This document shows positions 25,052 through 33,208 of a stretch of 64,000 nt of DNA, piece after piece. The stretch covers positions 3,534,001 to 3,598,000 of the forward strand of contig NZ_CP033073.1 in the NCBI RefSeq assembly GCF_003675325.1. The letters run 5' to 3'. This DNA is from Streptomyces dangxiongensis. GTDB lineage: Bacteria > Actinomycetota > Actinomycetes > Streptomycetales > Streptomycetaceae. The first letter of the stretch is position 1, and each line of letters begins with the position of its first letter. The notes below the pieces were generated by a model. The model did not search any database and had not been told where the DNA came from. It saw only the letters and a program-made list of their open reading frames with translations. The position numbers and the translations under genes are program-made.

Positions 25052-26251
25052 TCATGGGAGGAACTTCACCTCCGGGAAGGCCGGGCACGGGCCGTCGAGC
25101 AGGTGTCCCTGTCCCCGGTGCCGCAGGTTCAGGTCGAAGAAGGCGAGCGGGTACGCCTGCTGGATCCGTACGGCCCGGGCCGGGTCGAGGGTACCGATCC
25201 AGTCCTGGATCTGCTGGGTGGTCATCCCTAGGATCTTGCCCGCTTGCGGGATCAGCGTCGCGTTGTCGCCGTATGAGTTGTGGATGGCCCCGTCGGCCTG
25301 GATGTCGAGCCGCCAGCCGCGAAGGTGCGTCCAGAATTCGGCGACGTCCGGCATGGCGGCCCGGGTGAACACGGCGGTCATCATCATGAACGGCCGGTCC
25401 AGGTCGGCGGTGATGGTCGGCTGCATCGGGCCGTCGACGCTGAGCCCGGCGCGGACGCGCCGGTCGGCGAGCATGGTGAGCGCGGTGGCGGTGCCGCCCT
25501 TTGACCAGCCGAACGCGCCGATGCACCGCGGGTCGAGGGCGCCGAGCAAGCCCTGGGGCAGTGGCTTGCCGTCGACGTCGGGGTTGCGCCCGGCGGCGAG
25601 CCTCTCCACGCAGTCGAGCAGGAACCGGAGGTCCGCGGCGAAGTCCCTCGGAAACATCGGGACGTCGCCCGGGGTGACCACCCGGCCGTCGGGGAACTGG
25701 GTGAACGTGTCGTGGGTGTGGTCGACGGTGACCACGGCGTAGCCGTGGCTGGCGAGTTCCTGGACCATGATGGTGTGGTCGCCGCGGTGGCTGCCCGAGC
25801 CGTGCGAGTACACGATGACGGGCAGGCGCTGGCCCGTACGGTGCACGGGCGCGCCCACGCGCCCGGCGGTGAGCGGGCCGAGGGCGGGGTCGAGGGTGAA
25901 GTCGGCGTCCGTCAGGAGCGCCCGCAACGCGCCCTCAGCCATCCAGGGGGCACGCGGCAGGTCCTCCGCCCTGCGCGCGGGGTACCAGAGGCTGGCCATC
26001 AACTCACGGTGATGCCCCGGGCCGGCCACGGGATCCGGACGGGAAGCGTCGACGAGGTGCAGGGGCACCGTGCCCACCGGGTACGGTCCGGTGGGCACAG
26101 GCAGGGTGAGCTGCACTGGGCCCGGGGCGGTCGAAGCCGCCCACACCGGGCGTGCGACGCCCATCGGCACGGCGGCCCCGACTGCCAGCGCGGCTCCGAG
26201 CATGCGGCGGCGTGTCATTCCTTCTTGGGTCATGAACGGCGTGATTGTCAT
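25052..26251 (-). CDS. Tat-exported alpha/beta hydrolase, PAF-acetylhydrolase-like
   Basis: This 399-aa protein has a twin-arginine signal (TRRRMLGAALAVGAAVPMG, cleavage likely after VWAAS). The hydrolase domain shows LPVIVYSHGSGSHRGDHT (oxyanion strand), the nucleophile elbow IGAFGWSKGGTATALTML (GWSKG, Ser catalytic) and later VDGPMQPT and HNSYGDNATL segments. The overall pattern resembles bacterial platelet-activating-factor acetylhydrolase-like and dienelactone-hydrolase-like esterases. GGGAGGGACC before ATG 26251 supports the start. It is outside the cell membrane when mature; the substrate is unknown. Confidence 0.82.
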   Translation of the reverse strand: MTITPFMTQEGMTRRRMLGAALAVGAAVPMGVARPVWAASTAPGPVQLTLPVPTGPYPVGTVPLHLVDASRPDPVAGPGHHRELMASLWYPARRAEDLPRAPWMAEGALRALLTDADFTLDPALGPLTAGRVGAPVHRTGQRLPVIVYSHGSGSHRGDHTIMVQELASHGYAVVTVDHTHDTFTQFPDGRVVTPGDVPMFPRDFAADLRFLLDCVERLAAGRNPDVDGKPLPQGLLGALDPRCIGAFGWSKGGTATALTMLADRRVRAGLSVDGPMQPTITADLDRPFMMMTAVFTRAAMPDVAEFWTHLRGWRLDIQADGAIHNSYGDNATLIPQAGKILGMTTQQIQDWIGTLDPARAVRIQQAYPLAFFDLNLRHRGQGHLLDGPCPAFPEVKFLP

Positions 26252-26341
26252 GGTCCCTCCCTGGGGTTTCTGGGCAGCACTGGGCTACGCCCGGCGCTTG
26301 GGACGGAGGCCCGTGCCGGCAATGTTTCGGTCTGGATCAGC

Positions 26342-27025
26342 TCAGTGACCTGGCGGAAGGCGGCCTTCACGCGGCGCGGACATGAGGTAGGCGAGCACGG
26401 CCAGCACGCGGCGGTTGTCGTCGTCGGAGGGGGCGAGCTCCAGCTTGGCGAAGATGCTGGTGCTGTGCTTGGACACGGCTTTCTCACTGATGAAGAGCCG
26501 GTTCGCGATGGCGCTGTTGGAGCGTCCTTCGGCCATGAGTTCAAGCACTTGGCGTTCCCGCTCGGTAAGCCTGGAGAGGGTTTCGCGTTCGCCACGGCTG
26601 CGGCGGCCGAGCAGTTTGGTGACCACTTCGGGGTCCATGACCGTGCCGCCCGCGGCGACCGTACGGATCACGTCGACGAACTGGTCGTCGCTGAAGACCC
26701 GGTCCTTGAGCAGGTAGCCGACCCCTCCGGCCTGGTCGGCGAGCAGCTCCTGGGCGTAGATCTGCTCGACGTATTGCGAGAGCAGCAGGATCGGCAGCCC
26801 GGGGATCCGTTCCCGGGCGGTCAGCGCCGCACGCAGTCCGTCGTCGGTGTGGGTGGGCGGCAGCCTGATGTCCACGATCGCGAGGTCCGGCCGGAACTCC
26901 AGCAGCGCGCCGAGCAGGCCCGGCGCGCTGTCGGTGGCCGCCACGATCTCGAACCCACGTGCCTTGAGGAGCCTGACCAGCCCCTCCCGGAGCAGGAAGA
27001 GATCCTCCGCGACGACTACACGCAC
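26342..27025 (-). CDS. NarL/LuxR-family response regulator
   Basis: The 227-aa regulator has a receiver domain: VRVVVAEDLFLLREGLVRLL (acidic pair), DLAIVDIRLPPTHTDDGL (phosphorylated Asp in VDIRLP) and GVGYLLKDRVF (Lys). The C-terminal LuxR helix-turn-helix is LSRLTERERQVLELMAEGRS then IANRLFISEKAVSKHSTSIF. GTG 27025 has GGAGG 4-5 nt upstream and overlaps the kinase's end by 10 bp, so both are translated together. The Ser in place of the usual Val/Thr-x-x-H spacing is minor. Confidence 0.92.
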   Translation of the reverse strand: MRVVVAEDLFLLREGLVRLLKARGFEIVAATDSAPGLLGALLEFRPDLAIVDIRLPPTHTDDGLRAALTARERIPGLPILLLSQYVEQIYAQELLADQAGGVGYLLKDRVFSDDQFVDVIRTVAAGGTVMDPEVVTKLLGRRSRGERETLSRLTERERQVLELMAEGRSNSAIANRLFISEKAVSKHSTSIFAKLELAPSDDDNRRVLAVLAYLMSAPREGRLPPGH

Positions 27026-28656
27026 GGCACCTCCATGACCACGATCGTCGGCCCCCCGGGCGGACTGCTGACCGCCAGGATGCCGTCGAAGGCCGCCAGC
27101 CGTCGCTCCACCCCGGCCAGCCCGGTGCCCCGCGCGGGATCCGCGCCGCCCACCCCGTCGTCGACCACCTCGATGCGCAGCAGCCCGTCCGTGTGGGTCA
27201 TGCGGATCTGGAGGCCGTGCGCCGAGGCGTGCCGGACGGCATTGGTGACCACCTCGGCGACGGCGAAGTAGCAGGCCGACTCCAGCGGTGCGGCGAGCCG
27301 TTCGGGCAGATCGATCTCGGTATCGCACGGCAGGGGCAGGTCCAGTGCGAGTGCCCGGACCGCCTCGCCCAGGCCCCGGTCGGCCAGCATCGGCGGGTGC
27401 ATCCCTCTGATCAGGCCGCGCAGTTCCTCCAGTGCCGCCGCCGAGGCGACGCGGGCCTCCACGACCAGTGCGGCGGCTTCGTGCGGATCGCTGTGGATCA
27501 TCTCCTCGGCGACCCTGAGGTTCATCCCGATGGTGACCAGCCGCCCCTGCGCGCCGTCGTGCAGGTCCCGCTCGATCCTGCGCAGCTCCGCGGCCGCGGA
27601 GCTGACCGCATCGGCCCGCGTCTCCGTCAGCTCCCGTACCCGCCGGGTCAGCGCCGGATCCGGACCCCGCCCCAACAGCCGCCTGGCATCCGGCAACACG
27701 GTCAGCGGCAGCAGCCAGAGCCCGAGGGCCAGCAGCACTGCCCCCTGGATCCCGCCGAGGACCGACGCATGGTGGGCCGTCTCCACGGGGAGCAACGGCG
27801 CCGGCCCGCGCGGGGAGCCGAACTTCTGCACCACGACCAGGGATTGCCCGAACCCGCTCTGAGCGACGTCGTACACCCCGATCCCCACCAGCCCCAGGGT
27901 CGCCAGATCCGCCGCCGCCCTCGGCCACCGCACCAGCCCGCCCACGACGGCAGCCAACAGCGCCAGCCCCACTAGGTAACCCAGCACTGACGGCCCGATC
28001 CCGGTGCCCGGCGACGCGGACTGCCACAGATCGAGGCCGAGCAGGTCACCGGTCATCACCACGACGGCGGGCAGCAGCAGGGCCCAGCGCGCGGACCTCG
28101 ACGCGTCGGCTGCGGCCAGACGCGCGGGCCTGCCGCTCGCCAGCCAGCGCAAAGCCGCACCAGCGAAGGCGGCGAGTACCGGGACGCTCACACAGCCCAC
28201 CAGGACGTTCAGCAATGTCGGCCCATAGCCAGCAGAGGAATGCGTGAGCCAGTACGTCCACTCCAGCAGTTCCCCGGTCACCGCCGCGACCACGGGCAGC
28301 ACCCACCGCCTGGGGGCGCGCGCCGAGCGGAGCAGCACGGTGGCCAGCAGGCCGGCCATCAGCAGTGCCGCCGGGAGCAGCCCGCCGGGTTCCAGTTCCG
28401 GCACGGTGACGACGTAGCCGGCCCCTCCGGTGGAGTTGTGCAGGGCGAGCAGCAGAGCCGGCACACTGCCGTACGCGGCCGTACCCACCAGCCCTGCCAC
28501 GACGGGCCAGCCAATCCGCCCGGCCGGTCGCACGATACGCCCCGGCCGGTCACGCGCCTGCTCAGCCCTGAAGGCCAGCACAGCGCAGACCGCGGTAAAC
28601 GTCACTAGCACGGCCGCCGGCCAAGGCGCAGCCCCGTGCACCGGAAACGGCCACAT
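27016..28656 (-). CDS. Membrane sensor histidine kinase (HisKA_3)
   Basis: A polytopic N-terminal sensor of about nine hydrophobic segments (AAVLVTFTAVCAVLAF, GLVGTAAYGSVPALLLAL, LLGLDLWQSASPG and others) leads into the dimerisation/phosphoacceptor helix RRIERDLHDGAQGRLVTIGM (His in LHDG) and an ATPase domain with EVVTNAVRHASAHG (N box), VVDDGVGGADPARGTGL (G1/G2) and PPGGPTIVVME. About 546 aa from ATG 28656 (GGGGGCGG upstream); ATG 28677 is a near alternative and the frame is open to 28980. It partners the downstream response regulator. The signal is unknown. Confidence 0.88.
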   Translation of the reverse strand: MWPFPVHGAAPWPAAVLVTFTAVCAVLAFRAEQARDRPGRIVRPAGRIGWPVVAGLVGTAAYGSVPALLLALHNSTGGAGYVVTVPELEPGGLLPAALLMAGLLATVLLRSARAPRRWVLPVVAAVTGELLEWTYWLTHSSAGYGPTLLNVLVGCVSVPVLAAFAGAALRWLASGRPARLAAADASRSARWALLLPAVVVMTGDLLGLDLWQSASPGTGIGPSVLGYLVGLALLAAVVGGLVRWPRAAADLATLGLVGIGVYDVAQSGFGQSLVVVQKFGSPRGPAPLLPVETAHHASVLGGIQGAVLLALGLWLLPLTVLPDARRLLGRGPDPALTRRVRELTETRADAVSSAAAELRRIERDLHDGAQGRLVTIGMNLRVAEEMIHSDPHEAAALVVEARVASAAALEELRGLIRGMHPPMLADRGLGEAVRALALDLPLPCDTEIDLPERLAAPLESACYFAVAEVVTNAVRHASAHGLQIRMTHTDGLLRIEVVDDGVGGADPARGTGLAGVERRLAAFDGILAVSSPPGGPTIVVMEVPCV

Positions 28657-28811
28657 ATCCGCCCCCCGTCTCGTCATCCGGGCCACGCGCTGTGGCCTGG
28701 AGATCATGCTGCTGCGCGGGACCAGCAAGCACCATGGGCCGAAACCCACTTCTGAGGTAGGCAAACACCTACCCCGGCCAGACCGGGGAGCGCACGGAGA
28801 CCGAACGAAAT

Positions 28812-28844
28812 AGCGCCCGAGCCGACCGAAGCCGCTCGGGCGCT
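28812..28844 (-). terminator. Perfect hairpin downstream of the tRNA-Lys remnant
   Basis: AGCGCCCGAGC (28812-28822) pairs perfectly with GCTCGGGCGCT (28834-28844). It sits 42 bp past the 3' end of the tRNA-Lys-like remnant in that tRNA's reading direction, so it is probably the tRNA's own terminator carried along. Confidence 0.6.
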
Positions 28845-28885
28845 GTTGAGCAGGTCGGGGGTCGTACCCTCGCCTACCTCCAGTA

Positions 28886-28930
28886 GGCCCTGTGGGACTC
28901 GAACTTACAACCAGTGGATTAAAAGTCCTG
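28886..28930 (-). pseudogene. tRNA-Lys(TTT)-like 3' remnant
   Basis: The reverse strand reads GGACTTTTAATCC (anticodon arm with TTT), then a variable segment and GTTCGAGTCCCAC of a T arm, ending in GGGCC. The 5' half of a tRNA is absent, and the T stem is mismatched (GTAAG against CCCAC). It therefore cannot be a working tRNA. The position relative to 28980-29074 copies the layout of the island's left att site, which makes it an old attachment scar. Confidence 0.6.
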
Positions 28931-28979
28931 GCCAAAGCTTGCCGTGTGGTTCCGGGCGGTACTTCGGGGTCCGGAACCA

Positions 28980-29074
28980 CCTGGTCAGAGTGCGTGCGAC
29001 GTGATGCGCGGTGCGGCTCGTGACGGCTCGTGCCGCATCATCCGCTCACGCATCGCTCACGCATCGCTCACGCA
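28980..29074. repeat. Internal copy of the island end sequence with three CGCTCACGCA repeats
   Basis: Positions 28980-29063 repeat 24830-24913 with five differences. Here the 10-mer CGCTCACGCA occurs three times at 11-bp spacing (29043, 29054, 29065). Together with the tRNA-Lys-like scar about 113 bp upstream this is a second left end, just before the first CRISPR array. Nothing else is seen from 29075 to 29171. Confidence 0.75.
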
Positions 29075-29171
29075 AAGGAGGCTGCTGACTAGTGCGTTCG
29101 TTCTCTCGGGCGTAGCTCCGCTTTCCGAGCAGCCTCAAGGCCGCATCAAGCGTGCCACCCAGCGGAGGCCG

Positions 29172-32100
29172 CCGTCGACCTCCGCGAGTGCGGAGCGGAC
29201 CCACGGATCACCACCTACGATCCCGGCTTCTGCGGGTGACCTCCGCAGGCGCGGAGCGGACGACCACTACCCCTGCCATGGCACCGACTAAAACGGGTGA
29301 CCTCCGGGGGCGGAGCGGAAACGGAGTTGCCGTTCTGGCGGATGCGCTCCCGCGGATGACTTCCGCAGGAGCGGAACCAACTCGAACGCGGTACAGACCG
29401 CGTACGACAAGACCGGGTGACCTCCGCGGGACGCAGAGCGGACGCACCGTTCCTCGCTAGGTTGGCGGTGGGTGTCTGGCTACCTCCGCATTGCACGGAG
29501 CGGGTCAGCGGCTCAGAAGCGCCGCGAAGAGAACTACAGGGACCTCCGTGGGCTCAGAGCAGACTTCACCCCAGCCACCCACTACCCCGACGGATACGGG
29601 CGACCTCCGCGTGTGCGGAGCGAACCTGCTGGTCGGGTTCATCCAGCTGGTCATGGTCGGACAACCTCCGCGAGTGCAGAGTAAACGCCGCCTTCGGAGC
29701 CCAGGCATACCTACAGGTCGGATGATCTCCGCGGGTGCGGAGCAGACGGCTGGTGCGCGCCGTCCGAGACGCTGTACGACGGATGACCTCCGCGACTGCG
29801 GAGCAGACAAGCCCATGCTGGCCATCAACATCTGCACTGGCGGGTGGCCTCCGCGGGTACAGAGCGGATGGTGATGTCGTGTTCCCTCATTGACTTGCGA
29901 CCGGGCGACCTCCGTGGGTGCGGAGCAAGCCAGAAGCAAATCACCCTGGCGCATGAAGGCTGGGACGGGTGACCTCCGCAGGCGCGGAGCGGACCCGTGG
30001 ATCCCGACCATGGACGACCTCGCCGATGGGTGACCTCCGCGGATGCGGAACAGACGTGGCGAGCTCGCAGAAGAACCGGTCCGGCGCCGGAGGAGCTCCG
30101 CAGGCGCGGAGCGAACGCCATGCGCTTCTCTGGCGAGTACATCTACGTCGGGTGACCTCCGCGGGAGCAGAGCAGACACAACGTTGAACCAGATACCGGA
30201 ACGCTCACCCGGATGACCTTCGTGGGTACGGAGCAGTCAGCGTCCTCGATTTCGACCGCGCGCCTCTCGGAGAGTGACCTCCGCAGATTCGGAGCAGAAT
30301 GGCCGTGTGCGGCGACGTGTGTGGGACGGACCGGGTGACCTCCACAGGCGCAAAGCAGACTCTCCAGGGCCGGGCAGCACCGTGGCCGCGACCGCGTGAC
30401 CTCCGCGGGTGCGGAGCAGACAACGAGCTAGTCGCCACGATCGCCTGGTCCGGCGGGTAACCTCCGCGGGTGCGGAGCGGACGTCTGGGGTTCGGCCCGC
30501 AACCAGGTCGACGGCGGGCGACCTCCGCCGGGGCGGAGCATAGGGCTGGTTCCGCACCATGTCCGCGTCCTCCAACGGCCGACCTCCGCAGACCGAGCAT
30601 CCCGGTGCTCCTGTCGCAGCGCCAGTACGGCTTGAGGACGACCTCCGCGAGTGCGGAGGAGACTCGTCGGCACGCGTCGGGTCGTAGTTGATCTGCGAGT
30701 AACCTCCGCACGTGCGGAGCAGACTTGAAGCACACCCCTCGGTAGAGGGTCGGCGTCGGGTGACCTCCGCAGGTGCGGAAGAGACCTGCGGAAACAGGAG
30801 CGGACCTCGACCTCAAGAGGTGACCTCCACAGGCACCGGAACCGACCGCCCGTCGGGGAGCATCCACTTCACTGCCTGGGCGGCCTCCGTGAGCGGGGAG
30901 GAGACGTGTACGCGGCGATCACCAGGTTGAGCCGCTTCGGGGAACCTCTGCGGGTGCGGAGCAGCTGCCGTCCCTTTCCATCTGGACCCGACTGTCATCG
31001 GGCTACCTCCACGGGCGCGGAGCAGACAGGAGAATCATCACGACCCAGCTGCCCATCCATGGCCGGCTTCCGCGAGTGCGGAGCAGACTACCGCGGGCCA
31101 GATGGTCGTCGTCGGCCTCAGGCGACCTCGCGATTCCGGAACAACCTCCAGCTCTATCTCCAGGAGTGCCTCCGGGTGACCTCCGCGAGCGCGGAGCAGA
31201 CGACGCCTGGGCTGAACCCCAAGTTCCGTATTCGGACGACCTCTGCTGGAACAGAGCAGACTGCGCTTGGATCGTGCCCGCGTTGGCGACCGCCGAGTGA
31301 CCTCCGCTAGGGCGGAGCAGAGGTCGTGAAGATGTACGCCTCTTTCGTCAAGCAGCGGCGACCTCCGCAGGCGTGGAGTCGATTCTGGCCACCAGAGCGA
31401 GCAGGCGTACGTCACCGGGTGACCTCCACAAGTGTGGTGCAGACGGATGCAACTTCCGTGCGGTCGTCGCGCAGATTGGGTGACCTCCGCGGATGCGGAA
31501 CAGCCCGCTGCACAACGTCGACGTAGTTGATCGCCGCCGGGTTACCTCCTGAGCGCAGAGCGGACTCGAACGCCGGTGGTGACCCGACACCCAAGCTGCA
31601 CTTCGGGTGACCTCCGCCAGGTACGAAGCAGACGGGCCGACAATCAGCGGGTTGCCGAATGCGTCCGGGGGACCTCCGCGATGTGCAGAGCAGACGCTCC
31701 AGCAAAGTGGAGCATCTCTCGCGCACGGAGGGGGACCTGCACCAGTGCGAACAAATCGCCGGAGGCCGTGGGGTTGACCGGCCGCGGATTACCTACGCAG
31801 GTGCGAAGCCAACGTTGGCCAAGCACTGTAGATGCACCAAGCAGCCGGGTTACCTCCGCGAGCGCGGAGCAGGCATGAGTCCGCGGGCGGTCCCGAGTTC
31901 CGTCGCGTGGCCTCCGCGGGCGGAGCAGACGGACTGGCCGCCGAGGAATTCGGCGCGCGATTCGGGCGACCTCCACTGGCGCGGAGCAGACCTCCTGGAG
32001 TTGCCGGAGACGGAGGTGGATCTCGGTCGACCTCTGAAGGTACAAAGCAGGGAGCCCGGGTTCTTCGAGCCCACGTCCACGAGCGGGCAACCTCCGCAAG

Positions 32101-33123
32101 TGCGGAGCAGACCTTTCGATCTGCGCGCGTGAGTGGCAAGTCTGCAGGCGACCTCCGGAGGCGCGGAGCAGAGTTCGAGTCCGGGTTCACCGGCACCACT
32201 ACCGTCGGGTGACCTCCGCGGGCGCGGTGCGGATGGTCTGGCCGCCGAGGAGTTCGGCGCGAGGTTCGGGGTACCTCCGACGCTTGGAGTGAAATGCAGG
32301 GGGCGATGTCATCCACATCCCACACGGGTGACCTCCGCACTCGCAGAGCAGTCATTACCCGTGAGGGCGAGTGGATGCCGAGCGCCGGGTGACCTCCGCT
32401 GTCTGCGGCGAAGCCAGCCTCGCGAGCTGCCAGCGCCCTCCGCGGCTGTGGAGCAGAGACATACGTAGCCACTCCTTGATGCGTCGCGGAAGGGCGACCT
32501 CCACAGAAAACGGAGCAGACAAGTCAGATGAAGGGACAAAGAACGGCGGATACGGGTGACCTCCGCGGGACGCGGAGCGGACGCACCGTTCCGCCCTAGG
32601 TTGGCGGTGGGTGCCGGGTTACCTCCGCATGTGCGGAGCGGACCAGCGGCTCAGGAGCGCCCGCGAAGAGAACCACGGGTGACCTCCGCATGGGCGCGGA
32701 TCAGACAGGCTCTGGGCCGTCCGCGTCATCGCCAGCAGCGGGCGACCTCCGCTGACGCGGAGTAGATCCGGTCCTGGTGAGGATGCCCGTAGTCTGCGCC
32801 GAGCGACCTCCGCGGGGCGGAGCTGACCACCAGCACCTCATGTTCGCCCAGGTCCGTGACCTCCGCGCTCGGGAAGCGGGCCTGGGACCACCCAGATGCC
32901 CTGGGTGGACTCCAGGAACCTCAGCAGGCGCGGAGCGGACGATGGTGTGTTTGTCCTCCAGTGACTGGACGACGGGTGACCTCCACAGGCGCGGAGCGGA
33001 CACGTAGTACCCCCCGATGGTCGGGACGTTCATCGGGTGACCTCCGCAGGCACGGAGCGGACACCTGCGACGGGCTCTTGATCTTCAGGGCCTTCGGGTG
33101 ACCTCCGCCAGCACGGAGCGGAC
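29172..33123 (-). CRISPR. CRISPR array 1, type I-E, about 65 highly degenerate repeats
   Basis: A unit recurs with a pitch close to 61 bp: a repeat of 28-29 bp with plus-strand consensus GGGTGACCTCCGCG-GGTGCGGAGCRGAC, and spacers of 32-33 bp. From 29200 to 33123 this gives about 65 repeats. In the I-E convention (GTxCGCTCCGCACCCGCGGA...) the array reads on the minus strand, with its leader at 33124-33208. Nearly every repeat differs from the consensus by one to ten bases, even next to the leader; the CTCCGC/GCGGAG stem is the most conserved part. Some units have lost one stem arm (for example near 30590, 31740 and 32040). Confidence 0.9.
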
Positions 33124-33208
33124 TCTTGCTGACCTGCACCGGCAGATTGGCTTCGCCATTCTTTTGTCAATGTTCTGAGGCTCACGACCAAGTGGTGACT
33201 AACGAGCG
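33124..33208 (-). promoter_or_regulatory. Leader of CRISPR array 1
   Basis: This AT-richer gap lies between the last repeat and the end of cas3. On the minus strand it has TTGACA at 33170-33165, a good -35 box pointing into the array. The segment AAGAATGGCGAAGCC..TGCAGGTCA closely matches the sequence just before array 2 (AAGGAATGGCAAAGCC..TGCAGGTCA). Confidence 0.65.

Noticed and set aside
28886..28930. A working tRNA-Lys
   Set aside because: The 5' half is missing and the T stem cannot pair, so it is only an attachment-site scar.
29172..33123. Many long open frames across CRISPR array 1 in several frames, with repeated GDLRGCGA or RRSP-type peptides
   Set aside because: They are translations of the repeated unit; the high GC content and 61-bp period create them. 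No ribosome sites.
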